Shown piece by piece: positions 1 through 8,444 of a stretch of 64,000 bases of DNA. The position numbers and the translations under genes were made by a program. Position 1 is the stretch's first letter. Every line of letters begins with the position of its first letter. The stretch is from Rhodospirillales bacterium (GTDB lineage: Bacteria; Pseudomonadota; Alphaproteobacteria; BOG-932; Roseiterribacteraceae): the NCBI GenBank assembly GCA_003165335.1, contig PLTD01000127.1, positions 62,001 through 126,000 on the forward strand, given 5' to 3'. The notes beneath the pieces are model-generated. The model ran no database searches. It was not told the origin of the DNA and saw nothing but the letters and a program-made list of their open reading frames with translations.

Positions 1-350
1 TGATCGGCCTCATCAGCAAACACGGCATCCTGATGGTCACCTTCGCCAACGACATGCAGAAGAACGAGCAGTCGGACCGGCGTACGGCGATCCAGCATGC
101 CGCGCAGATCCGGTTGCGCCCCATCCTGATGACGACCGCCGCGATGGTGCTGGGCGTGGTGCCGCTGTTGCTGGCTTCCGGAGCCGGTGCCGCCAGCCGC
201 GTGTCGATCGGCATCGTCATCGCCAGCGGCATGACCATCGGCACGCTGTTTACGTTGTTCGTCCTGCCGGCGGTCTATACCGTGCTGGGCCAGGACCACC
301 GCAAGGCGGCGACTTCTCGCCGGACGCTGGAAATCGCGGCGGTTACCTGA
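1..350 (+). CDS. RND efflux pump inner-membrane subunit, C-terminal end (partial)
   Basis: Only the last ~115 codons are present; the reading frame is open from base 3 and the 5' part lies outside the window. The sequence carries the conserved RND end: a GLISKHGILMV segment, the RLRPILMTT motif and two final hydrophobic helices ending in FVLPAVYTVLG, followed by a short polar tail. In HAE1/MexB-type proton-driven pumps this part forms the last helices of the second membrane half. It is not the same gene as the complete pump at 8441-11539, so the organism carries at least two. Substrate cannot be read from this fragment. Confidence 0.9.
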   Translation, partial: IGLISKHGILMVTFANDMQKNEQSDRRTAIQHAAQIRLRPILMTTAAMVLGVVPLLLASGAGAASRVSIGIVIASGMTIGTLFTLFVLPAVYTVLGQDHRKAATSRRTLEIAAVT

Positions 351-362
351 CAATTTCCGGTA

Positions 363-383
363 GTTGCTCCACGCAACCATTTT
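363..383 (+). terminator. weak hairpin after the RND gene
   Basis: A 5-bp stem (GTTGC / GCAAC) with a 5-base loop is followed by CATTTT, 12 bases after the RND stop codon. It could end the upstream transcript before the aldo/keto reductase gene. The stem is short, so the call is tentative. Confidence 0.3.
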
Positions 384-395
384 GGAACGGTGGCT

Positions 396-1397
<1,002 letters not shown>

Positions 1398-1424
1398 CCG
1401 GCGGAACTAAAGAGGGGGGAGGCG

Positions 1425-1913
1425 ATGGGCAAGAGCATCGAAGAACGGCTCCGCATCATCGAGATCAAGGACGCGGCGGCAATGGCGATGTACCGCTATT
1501 GGCGTTGTCTTGACTATAAATTGTTCGACGAACTGCCCGATGTCTTCACGCAAGATGCCTATGGTGACTGGGGCATGCCGAGCTGGCGCAAAACCGGCCG
1601 CGCCGAAATTTGCGAATGGCTGCATGCAAACGAAAGCCAATCCGATCTCAGGCTCAGCCATTTCGGTCATAATCCGGAAATCTTCGTCATCAACGACAAA
1701 GAGGCGCACGGCATTTTCAAGCTTCAGGACCTGGTGATGGTCGGCGGCATGAAGATCATGGCCGGCTTCGGCCAATATCGGATGGTCTTCGTCGAATGCG
1801 ACGACGGTGTCTGGCGGATCAATCGGTTAAACCTCAATTACGCCTATCGTGAATCCACTCAGCATTTTGTCGACGACAAGATGCTGACGACCACGCCGGA
1901 ACTCAGCCAATAA
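1425..1913 (+). CDS. SnoaL-like (NTF2-fold) protein
   Basis: A 162-aa protein of the NTF2/SnoaL-like alpha+beta barrel fold, used by small hydratases, isomerases and some ring-hydroxylating dioxygenase beta subunits. The family pattern is visible: an N-terminal helix (IEIKDAAAMAMYRYWRCLD), an early acidic VFTQDAYGDWG segment, a central SHFGHNPEIFV strand with His, and a final W-RINRLNLNYAY strand. A strong AGGGGGGAGG lies just upstream of the ATG. First gene of a compact run with the DUF2834 protein, a GST and a second SnoaL protein, which suggests small-molecule catabolism. Exact reaction unknown. Confidence 0.82.
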   Translation: MGKSIEERLRIIEIKDAAAMAMYRYWRCLDYKLFDELPDVFTQDAYGDWGMPSWRKTGRAEICEWLHANESQSDLRLSHFGHNPEIFVINDKEAHGIFKLQDLVMVGGMKIMAGFGQYRMVFVECDDGVWRINRLNLNYAYRESTQHFVDDKMLTTTPELSQ

Positions 1914-1918
1914 AGACC

Positions 1919-2281
1919 ATGTCGGCACCGGCCTTACCGGTGACCAAGCTCCAAATCTTTTGGGGCTTCTGGTCGATCATCGGGCTGGGCGTGGTCGGCT
2001 GGGCATCGCTGCATATAGGCGGTACCGCTGCGATGCTGGACGACCTTTCCCATGGGTGGGGGGCGCTTGCCATCGCGCTGGACCTGCTGTTCGTCGCGAT
2101 CCCGGTTGTGGCGTTCATGGTCATAGAATCACAAAGGCTGGGCATGCGCTGGCCCTGGATCTGGGTGCCGCTCATTCTGCCCCTGCCCGGTGCATTCGTG
2201 ATCCCTCTGTTCTTTCTTTTGCGCGAACGCGCCCTCTTGCGCATAGCATCGCGACAACATTCGGCCAAAGGAAACGCCTGA
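1919..2281 (+). CDS. DUF2834-like small membrane protein
   Basis: A 120-aa protein with about three hydrophobic segments (residues ~12-34, 47-70 and 80-102). The pattern of a second helix followed by a basic turn (ESQRLGMRWPW), then a Pro/Leu-rich third helix ending in FFLLRER, resembles the DUF2834 family of uncharacterised inner-membrane proteins. It starts 5 bases after the upstream SnoaL stop, and its TGA shares one base with the ATG of the GST gene, so translation is probably coupled. Function unknown; the operon suggests a role beside a soluble catabolic enzyme. Confidence 0.7.
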   Translation: MSAPALPVTKLQIFWGFWSIIGLGVVGWASLHIGGTAAMLDDLSHGWGALAIALDLLFVAIPVVAFMVIESQRLGMRWPWIWVPLILPLPGAFVIPLFFLLRERALLRIASRQHSAKGNA

Positions 2282-3003
2282 TGATCGAGCTTCTGGGCAT
2301 GTCGAGCCCGAACGTCCAGAAAATCCAGATCATGCTGGAGGAAACCGCTCTGCCTTATCGGGTCAGGCGGATCGATGTTTGGAAGGGCGAGAATTTCACG
2401 TCCGAGTTCGAGGCGCTGAACCCCAACCGCAAGGTCCCTGTCATCATCGACGACGACGGCCCTGATGGGCAGCCCTGCACCGTATTCGAATCCGGCGCGA
2501 TCCTGATCTATCTGGCGGAAAAGACCGGCCGATTCCTGCCCGCCAACGGGACTGCCCGCTATCAGGTGCTGGAATGGTTGGCCGTGCAAATGTGCGGGGT
2601 CGGGCCGATGTTCGGCCAATATACGCATTTCCGGGTTTTCGCGCCCAAAGGCAACGACTATGCGGAAAGCCGCTATCGTACCCAGGCTGTGCGTCTGTTC
2701 GAGGCGCTGGATCACCGTTTGGGCCAGACCCGCTTCCTCGGTGGCGAGGACTACTCCATTGCCGATATGGCGACCTTTCCCTGGACTCGCGACCGTTCGG
2801 GTAAATGGGGCGGTGATTGGGGCGGCTATAGGAACTTCAACCGCTGGTTTGACGAGGTGTCAGCCCGTCCGGCGGTCAGTCGCATGACTGCCGAGATGGA
2901 CAAGGTTTGGCAGGAAGACCTCGTGTCCATCGGCACTGCATCGGACGAGATCAGGGACCGGCTGTTGGGCCGGGGCGATTTCACCAAGGCACCCTCGCCA
3001 TGA
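2281..3003 (+). CDS. glutathione S-transferase family protein (Nu-class/YfcG-like)
   Basis: Cytosolic GST-fold protein of 240 aa: an N-terminal thioredoxin-like domain (residues ~1-85) with SSPNVQKIQIMLEE, the cis-Pro of KVPVI and the glutathione-binding ESGAI motif, then an all-helical domain with the N-capping SIADMATFPW motif. The N-terminal S-N pattern and the C-terminal domain resemble the disulfide-bond reductases YfcG/YghU. The ATG overlaps the upstream stop by one base, and its own stop overlaps the next ATG (ATGA), so it is firmly embedded in the operon. It is paralogous to the GST at 44227-44922. Confidence 0.9.
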   Translation: MIELLGMSSPNVQKIQIMLEETALPYRVRRIDVWKGENFTSEFEALNPNRKVPVIIDDDGPDGQPCTVFESGAILIYLAEKTGRFLPANGTARYQVLEWLAVQMCGVGPMFGQYTHFRVFAPKGNDYAESRYRTQAVRLFEALDHRLGQTRFLGGEDYSIADMATFPWTRDRSGKWGGDWGGYRNFNRWFDEVSARPAVSRMTAEMDKVWQEDLVSIGTASDEIRDRLLGRGDFTKAPSP

Positions 3004-3551
3004 GTCCCGACGATCCCGTGGTCCGGGACTTGCTGGCGCGTCAAGACCGCAGCGAGTCTAAGGAGGCGATCCGCGATTGCCTCTATCGCTATTGTCGCGG
3101 GATAGACCGGGCTGATGCCGAGATGTTGCGATCGGCCTATTGGCCAGACGCAATCGACGATCATGTGCTGTTCAACGGCAACGCCTACGAGTTCATCGAC
3201 TGGTGCGTCCCATTGCTGGCACAGGTCGAGCACAGCCAGCATATGCTGGGGAATATCCTGATAGAGATCGACGGCAACGAGGCGCGGGTAGAGACCTATT
3301 ACCATGCCTATGAACGGCGGCGGCGCCCCTCAGGCGCGCCTTACGAGATGTTCGTCGGCGGTCGCTATCTCGATCGCTTCGTCCGGAGGGAGTGGGAGTG
3401 GCGAATTCTCCGTCGTACAGTGATGTGGGACTGGTTCCGCCACTTCAAGGACTCCGCGGATCTGGACAAGGGCGTGTTCGGCAGCGGACCTGTCAGGATG
3501 AGCGGCAAATATCCCGACGATCCGTCATATGCGCTGTTCGGGCGGCGCTGA
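3000..3551 (+). CDS. SnoaL-like (NTF2-fold) protein
   Basis: A 183-aa protein of the SnoaL-like 4 family. Visible elements: an N-terminal helix with AIRDCLYRYCRGIDRADAE, the following YWPDAIDDH segment with an Asp/His pair placed as in hydratase/dehydratase members, and later HSQHMLGN and W-RILRRTVMWDWF strands. The 4-base ATGA overlap with the GST stop indicates translational coupling. Together with the first gene of this operon it gives two different NTF2-fold proteins around a membrane protein and a GST. Substrate unknown. Confidence 0.8.
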   Translation: MSPDDPVVRDLLARQDRSESKEAIRDCLYRYCRGIDRADAEMLRSAYWPDAIDDHVLFNGNAYEFIDWCVPLLAQVEHSQHMLGNILIEIDGNEARVETYYHAYERRRRPSGAPYEMFVGGRYLDRFVRREWEWRILRRTVMWDWFRHFKDSADLDKGVFGSGPVRMSGKYPDDPSYALFGRR

Positions 3552-3594
3552 ATTCAGTGTAGTGTGCCGATCAACGATAAACCGGGAGGAAACT

Positions 3595-4278
3595 GTGTTT
3601 CATTTGACGACTAGACCGTTTCTTATTGCATTGGCGCTTACCGCCACGGGCTGTGCTTCGATGCATGCCAACCAGCAGGCTGCTGCGCCGGTTGCTCCGG
3701 CCCCTGTTGCCGCGGCTCCGGCCCCGGCCGCCCAGCCGGCCCCGCCAGTGCGGGTGCGCGGGGCTATTGCAGAACTGACCGACACTTCAATCACGATCAT
3801 CAAAAAGAACGGCGAGAAGCAGGTGGTTCAGCTTCCGGCCAAATATGCCGTGAACGCGCTGGTCAAAGCCAAATTGTCCGACATCAAGCAAGGCGTCTTC
3901 ATCGGAACGACCGCGCGTCCGAAGAAGGACGGTACGCTCGTGGCCGACGAGGTCCATATCTTCCCGGACAGCATGCGCGGCGCGGGCGAAGGCCATTATC
4001 CTTGGGACACCGATGCGGATGCGACCATGACCAATGCTTCGGTCACCGAGATTACTAAGGCGGTCAAGGTCAAGGGAAAGACCCTGACGCTGACCTATAA
4101 GGGCGGAGAAACCAAGGTAACCGTCGTGCCCAAGACCTCGATCGTTATGGTTTCGCCGGGTTCCAAGGCCGATCTCAAGAAGGGCGCGTCCGTCTTCGCG
4201 ATAGCCAGCGTGACGCCGGATGGGGGCCTCAAGACCGGCTTCCTGCTGGTCGGCAGGGGCATTCACCCGCCGATGTGA
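3595..4278 (+). CDS. Ala/Pro-rich probable lipoprotein, DUF5666-like
   Basis: A GTG at 3595 with GGGAGGA eight bases upstream starts a 227-aa exported protein. The signal peptide (residues 1-17) ends in LTATGC, an imperfect lipobox with Cys at +1, followed by a low-complexity linker rich in Ala, Pro and Val (residues ~25-48). The remainder is two beta-rich repeats: RVRGAIAELTDTSITIIKKNGEK and VTEITKAVKVKGKTLTLTYKGG open similar units, each with a K-T/A-K basic stretch, as in DUF5666-type domains. No catalytic motif is seen. It probably sits in the periplasm; function unknown. Confidence 0.75.
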   Translation: MFHLTTRPFLIALALTATGCASMHANQQAAAPVAPAPVAAAPAPAAQPAPPVRVRGAIAELTDTSITIIKKNGEKQVVQLPAKYAVNALVKAKLSDIKQGVFIGTTARPKKDGTLVADEVHIFPDSMRGAGEGHYPWDTDADATMTNASVTEITKAVKVKGKTLTLTYKGGETKVTVVPKTSIVMVSPGSKADLKKGASVFAIASVTPDGGLKTGFLLVGRGIHPPM

Positions 4279-4298
4279 TCTGATTGGGCGAGGGCGGC

Positions 4299-5192
4299 TT
4301 AACCGTTAAAGCTGCCTTCGCCGACAATTACGGATTTACCCCCGACGCGGATCGCCACGACGCGCCCGTCCCCTTTTTCGGCCGACGCGGTGATGAAGCT
4401 CGGCCGTCCGATTTCGGCCCCTTGTTCTACCGTCCAGGTAAAGACGCCATCTCGGTCGGGCAGGCCGGCAGCGAGGCTGGAGGCGAGAATTCCCGCCGCC
4501 GAACCGGTTGCCGGATCTTCGGCTACGCCCACACCAGGCGCCCACATCCTGACCTTGATCGTGCCGCCCGGCGCAAAGTCGCCTGCAAGCGCGTAAATCT
4601 GACGTGTCCAGGCGTCTGGCGGGAAAGCCGTCTCCCACGTGGCAGTATCGAACCGGGCGGCTGCGACTGCGTCTAAATCAGCCAGCGGAATGCAGCAGAA
4701 TCGAATGCCGATTCCGGCCATCCATGGCGCGCGGTGATCCATCCTTTCCTCTCGTAACCCGAGCATATGCGCGAGCGTCTCGCGGGGCAGCGGGCACTCC
4801 CTGATTTCGGCATCGCCAGCCAGCGTCAATTCGGCGAAGCGATGCCCATCCGCGATTCTGGCAGTGACATGCACAGTGCCGACTTCCTCGTCGAACACGA
4901 AGCGGCGCCCAGCGCCGGCTTCCTTGTCCTGCGAAGCGAGAACGACCGCGGTGCCGACATTCGGGTGCCCCGCGAACGGGAGTTCCTCATGCGGCGTGAA
5001 AATCCGTACGCGATGCGTGTGACCGGGCTTGCGCGGCGGCAGGACGAATGTGGTTTCGGAAAAATTCAGTTCGCGCGCATAGGATTGCATCAGCGCATCG
5101 GGAATGCCCTGCGCATCGGGAAACACGGCAAGCTGATTGCCGCCGAAGGGACGGTCGGTGAAGACGTCGACCAGGACAAAGCGATGAGACAT
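4299..5192 (-). CDS. PhzF-family isomerase/epimerase-like protein
   Basis: A 297-aa protein of the PhzF superfamily, two diaminopimelate-epimerase-like halves. PhzF proteins isomerise small hydroxy-acid substrates; most members outside phenazine clusters have no assigned reaction. The catalytic Glu is seen at residue 46 in LNFSETTFV, with the EELPFAGHPNVGTA and ATGSAAG motifs that define the family. The ATG at 5192 is preferred over the in-frame TTG at 5198, because AGGA lies seven bases before it. It follows the DegP-like gene but is separated from it by a strong terminator, and no phenazine genes are nearby. Confidence 0.9.
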   Translation of the reverse strand: MSHRFVLVDVFTDRPFGGNQLAVFPDAQGIPDALMQSYARELNFSETTFVLPPRKPGHTHRVRIFTPHEELPFAGHPNVGTAVVLASQDKEAGAGRRFVFDEEVGTVHVTARIADGHRFAELTLAGDAEIRECPLPRETLAHMLGLREERMDHRAPWMAGIGIRFCCIPLADLDAVAAARFDTATWETAFPPDAWTRQIYALAGDFAPGGTIKVRMWAPGVGVAEDPATGSAAGILASSLAAGLPDRDGVFTWTVEQGAEIGRPSFITASAEKGDGRVVAIRVGGKSVIVGEGSFNG

Positions 5193-5204
5193 GCCCAATC
5201 CTAA

Positions 5205-5238
5205 TAAAAACGCCGCGCCAGGGTAACCCGGCGCGGCG
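5205..5238 (-). terminator. intrinsic terminator of the DegP-like gene
   Basis: GCCGCGCC (5212-5219) pairs with GGCGCGGC (5230-5237); GGG/CCC extend the stem inside, leaving a TAA loop. Read on the minus strand, the hairpin is followed by TTTTTATTAG, the standard Rho-independent layout. It lies 31 bases after the protease stop and directly before the ribosome-binding site of phzF. Confidence 0.9.
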
Positions 5239-5268
5239 GACTTTTATCGGACAAGGCCAAACTCAGGG

Positions 5269-6744
5269 TCAACCGGCATCCTTGGCCAGTGGAATGGCGA
5301 GGAAGATGTTGGTTCCGTCTCGGTTGATCAGAACTGCGACTGCCTTTTTCCCGGCCTTGGTTGCCTTCTTCACGGCGCCCGCTGCATCTGATGGGCTGCT
5401 GACGGGCGTATTATCCACTCGGACAATAAGATCGCCGGTACGTATACCCTGCTGTTCGGCCGGGCTGTCGGGCTTTACGCCGGCGACGACTGCGCCGGTC
5501 GCCGATTCTGATAGGCCGAGTTGCTGGCGGGCGTCCTTGTCCAGCGGCGCCAGATTGAGGCCGAGTCCGCCTGATTCACCCTCTTGCGGTCCCGCATCGC
5601 CGCCGTTTTTGCCGCGCTTCAGCGTTTCGATCGTGACAGAGATGGTCTGTTCCTTCCCGTCGCGCAGAACCTTGGCGGGGACCATCGTGCCGGGCTTGGT
5701 ATTGCCGACCGCAAGCGCCAACTCATGCGTGCTTTTGACCGACTGGTCGCCGAACCCGATGACGACGTCGCCGCTCTTGAGACCAGCCTTCGCGGCCGGT
5801 CCGTCGGCAACGACATCGGCGACGACGACGCCGTTCGTGCTGGAGAGTCCCAGCGCATCTTCCATGTCAGGCGTAACGGCCTGCATCTGAACGCCTAGCC
5901 AGCCGCGAGTCACGGTGCCGCTCTTTTCCAGTTCATCGACGATCGGCTTGGCGATGTTGGAGGGGATCGCGAACCCGATACCGACGCTGCCGCCGCCGTT
6001 GGGCGAATAGATCGCCGTGTTGATGCCGATGACCTTGCCGTCCTCGTTGAAGGTCGGCCCGCCGGAATTGCCCTGATTGATGGGGGCGTCGATCTGCATA
6101 TAGTCGACATAGGCGGAGTGTTCTTCGCTGGGTACATCGCGACCGTTGGCCGAGACGATGCCCGCGGTTACCGTGCCGCCCAGGCCGAAGGGATTGCCGA
6201 CTGAAACCACCCAGTCGCCGACGCGTGCCTTCTGGCTGTCGCCGAACTGGACGCTGGGCAGCGGGTGTCCGGCCTCAACCTTCAGCACGGCGATATCCGC
6301 GACCGAGTCCGTTCCGACGACTTTGGCGTTCAGGGTCGTGCCGTCTTGGAGCGTTACTTTGATATCCTTGCCGTTCTTGACGACGTGATTGTTGGTAACC
6401 ACAAAACCCGACGGGTCGACGATAAAGCCCGAACCGGCAACCTTGACTGGGCCTGAATGGAACTGGCGCATGCCTTGGCCGCCACCGAACCGCCGCATGA
6501 ATTCCTGCATCCCTGGGGGAAGGTGCTGTGGACTATCGTCATCGCTTTCCGCGCTGACGTTCTGTTCGACTTCGGTAGCCGCGATATTGACGACGGCGCC
6601 CTTCACCTGCTCGACCAGCGGTGCAAAGCTCGGGGCGAATTCCGCCGCGGCGTCCTTTGGCAAAGCGCCCATTCCAACGCATAAAGCCAGCACTGCGGTC
6701 GCCGCCAGGGCGTTTGTGCGCGCGCCTTCAATCTTGTGTTTCAC
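5269..6744 (-). CDS. Do/HtrA-family periplasmic serine protease (DegP-like)
   Basis: Periplasmic protease/chaperone of misfolded envelope proteins, 491 aa. It has a signal peptide (residues 1-34, cleavage near DAAAEF), a trypsin-like domain with catalytic His120 (VTNNHVV), Asp150 (DSVADIAVL) and Ser227 (GNSGGP), and two PDZ domains (about 280-370 and 395-490) ending in an RDGTNIFLAI strand. A Gln/Gly/Met-rich loop (residues ~78-98) corresponds to the LA loop of DegP. I use the GTG at 6744 with GGAG upstream; a longer frame would add 40 residues before the signal peptide. It is divergent from the RND operon and has its own terminator. Confidence 0.93.
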   Translation of the reverse strand: MKHKIEGARTNALAATAVLALCVGMGALPKDAAAEFAPSFAPLVEQVKGAVVNIAATEVEQNVSAESDDDSPQHLPPGMQEFMRRFGGGQGMRQFHSGPVKVAGSGFIVDPSGFVVTNNHVVKNGKDIKVTLQDGTTLNAKVVGTDSVADIAVLKVEAGHPLPSVQFGDSQKARVGDWVVSVGNPFGLGGTVTAGIVSANGRDVPSEEHSAYVDYMQIDAPINQGNSGGPTFNEDGKVIGINTAIYSPNGGGSVGIGFAIPSNIAKPIVDELEKSGTVTRGWLGVQMQAVTPDMEDALGLSSTNGVVVADVVADGPAAKAGLKSGDVVIGFGDQSVKSTHELALAVGNTKPGTMVPAKVLRDGKEQTISVTIETLKRGKNGGDAGPQEGESGGLGLNLAPLDKDARQQLGLSESATGAVVAGVKPDSPAEQQGIRTGDLIVRVDNTPVSSPSDAAGAVKKATKAGKKAVAVLINRDGTNIFLAIPLAKDAG

Positions 6745-6818
6745 GATCAACCCACTCCATGTTGTCCGCCGCACTGGTCTGTCCGCAGAGGATCGCCCAG
6801 ATGCGCGGCTTCTGGCGT

Positions 6819-6848
6819 TAAATCGGCGTGCGAAGGCATCTGCGCAAG
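6819..6848 (-). promoter_or_regulatory. possible heat-shock-type promoter for the DegP-like gene
   Basis: On the minus strand CTTGCGC (6848-6842), a 15-base spacer and CCGATTTA (6826-6819) resemble the sigma-32 pattern CTTGAA-N(11-16)-CCCCATNT. It would start transcription about 65 bases before the GTG. The match is partial; support comes mainly from its position and from the known stress control of degP-like genes. Confidence 0.3.
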
Positions 6849-6956
6849 GGAGGCACCCCCGCAAATCAGCATTGCACGGGACGTGCGCAGGGAATCCAAA
6901 GCCACGAAACGGCCTTATTTGCTTGGGAATGTCCGGAAATCGGTCAGGCAGTTCTA

Positions 6957-6981
6957 TTTTTCTTAACGGAGTTGAGAAAAA
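6957..6981. repeat. 11-bp inverted repeat with GGA centre
   Basis: TTTTTCTTAAC (6957-6967), GGA, GTTGAGAAAAA (6971-6981): the arms pair over 11 positions with one G-T. It lies in the divergent DegP/RND intergenic region. It could be a regulator-binding site or a small hairpin; there is no T-tract after it that would suit a terminator for either flanking gene. Confidence 0.6.
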
Positions 6982-7083
6982 ACATCATTCCGGGTTATGC
7001 TGCGTCGCAGCAAACGGTGAAAATGCTTAGACCGCCGTTTGGCATGTTTCATGCCTCTCTTGAGTGTAATGCCGGTCTGCCCC

Positions 7084-7122
7084 TTGCAGTACGTTCAAAA
7101 AGTAAATAATTCACGTAGTGAA
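7084..7122 (+). promoter_or_regulatory. promoter and operator-like palindrome before the RND adaptor gene
   Basis: TTGCAG (7084-7089), 16 bases, then ATAATT (7106-7111) resembles a sigma-70 promoter. The perfect palindrome TTCAC-GTA-GTGAA (7110-7122) overlaps the end of the -10 region and the expected start site, the usual place for a repressor. The ATG follows at 7140 with GAGG upstream. No regulator gene is adjacent. Confidence 0.45.
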
Positions 7123-7139
7123 GCATATTGAGGCACGTT

Positions 7140-8444
7140 ATGTCCGCGCAACTGAAGTCCGTACCACCAGTTACCCTTCGAGACTCAACCCAAAAGCCGC
7201 GCGCGGATTCCATTGGCGCTGTTGCGCGCGGCGTATCGTCTGTTGCTCTCAATCGTTTGGTTCGTGCGCACCGCAGTCGAATCTTCATTGGCGTCGGAGT
7301 TGTGATCGTGGCGATTGCCGCCATCGTGGCGAGTCAGCTTCTGGCGCATAAGCATAGTTTGGCTCCGCCTGCTCCCGTGCAGACCATTTCGGTCGGCCCC
7401 GTTGCCAGGGGGCCGATGCAGCGTTCGCTGGTCGTCAACGGTTCGCTTGCTGCCTGGGATGAATTGCCCGTCGGCGCCGAAGCCGGCGGTTTGGCGATCA
7501 CCCAGGTTGCGGTCGAAGAGGGCGACCGGGTAACCAAAGGGCAGTTGCTGGCGCAGCTGGACGATTCTGTCCTGCGTGCACAGCTGGCCCAGGCTCACGC
7601 GTCGGTCGCCCAGGCGGAGGCCGAATTACGCAAGGCCGAGGCCATGTCCGCGACGGCAACTTCGGATGTGCGCCGTTCGAAGGAGCTTTCGAAGAACGGG
7701 TATATCAGTGGTCAAGCGGCAGAACAGCGCGAAACCGCCCTTGCCGGCGCCGTGGCGGATGTGAATGTCGCCCGCCAAAATCTCGTGACCGCCAAGGCCG
7801 TCGCTGACGAACGGGCGGCCCAGCTTGCCCAGACGGAAATTCGTGCGCCGACCGACGGCATCGTGTCCAAGCGGACCGCCACACTTGGGAATGTCGTTTC
7901 CATCGGCCAGCAGCTTTTTCGGCTGATTCGCGACGGCCGGGTCGAGCTTAGGGCCGAGGTCCCGGAAATGGACCTGCCGCGCCTGAAGCCGGGACAGGTG
8001 GCGACGATTATCGTCAACGATACCGACCCACAGCAGTTTGAAGGAAAGATCCGACTGATTGGTGCGACGGTCGATGCCCAGACGCGTATCGGCATGGTCT
8101 ATATCGCCCTACCGGACGACCCGGTGCTCAAGCCCGGCATGTTTGTCCATGGAGAAATCAAGATCGGCTCGGGTGACGTGTTGCAGATCCCAGAAGAAGG
8201 GCTCGTCTTTAAGGACGGGAAGCCGGCGGTGTTCGTCATCGGAGCGGACGATCGTGCCAAACTGCGCATGGTAGAAACCGGTGCGCGCTTGAATGGGCTT
8301 GTCGAGATCACAGGCGGCGTCTCAGCCGGGGAGCGTATTGCGCTCGCCGGGGCCGGCTATCTCAAGGACAACGACCTGGTGCGGATTGAACAGGCGCTGC
8401 CGCAGCCTGCTGCGCTTCCGTCTCCGGCTGGGGCCGCGCAGTGA
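7140..8444 (+). CDS. RND efflux periplasmic adaptor (membrane fusion protein)
   Basis: Links an inner-membrane RND pump to an outer-membrane channel. The protein (434 aa) has one N-terminal membrane helix (residues ~45-66), a lipoyl-like half motif (VEEGDRVTKGQLLAQLDD), a coiled-coil hairpin rich in Ala/Gln/Glu (~145-215), the second lipoyl half (IRAPTDGIVSKR) and a beta-barrel/membrane-proximal part. GAGG six bases before the ATG at 7140 supports this start over the in-frame TTG at 7128. Its TGA overlaps the GTG of the pump gene (GTGA), so the two subunits are made together. No outer-membrane channel gene is nearby. Confidence 0.93.
   Translation: MSAQLKSVPPVTLRDSTQKPRADSIGAVARGVSSVALNRLVRAHRSRIFIGVGVVIVAIAAIVASQLLAHKHSLAPPAPVQTISVGPVARGPMQRSLVVNGSLAAWDELPVGAEAGGLAITQVAVEEGDRVTKGQLLAQLDDSVLRAQLAQAHASVAQAEAELRKAEAMSATATSDVRRSKELSKNGYISGQAAEQRETALAGAVADVNVARQNLVTAKAVADERAAQLAQTEIRAPTDGIVSKRTATLGNVVSIGQQLFRLIRDGRVELRAEVPEMDLPRLKPGQVATIIVNDTDPQQFEGKIRLIGATVDAQTRIGMVYIALPDDPVLKPGMFVHGEIKIGSGDVLQIPEEGLVFKDGKPAVFVIGADDRAKLRMVETGARLNGLVEITGGVSAGERIALAGAGYLKDNDLVRIEQALPQPAALPSPAGAAQ

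Larger units (their letters stand above)
6745..7139. other. 395-base divergent intergenic region
   Basis: This gap separates the starts of the DegP-like gene (minus) and the RND adaptor gene (plus). I see no convincing coding frame in it. It holds a possible heat-shock-type promoter for the protease (6819-6848), an 11-bp inverted repeat (6957-6981) and a promoter with an overlapping small palindrome in front of the adaptor (7084-7122). Base composition between about 6940 and 7130 is clearly AT-richer than the flanking genes. Confidence 0.6.
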
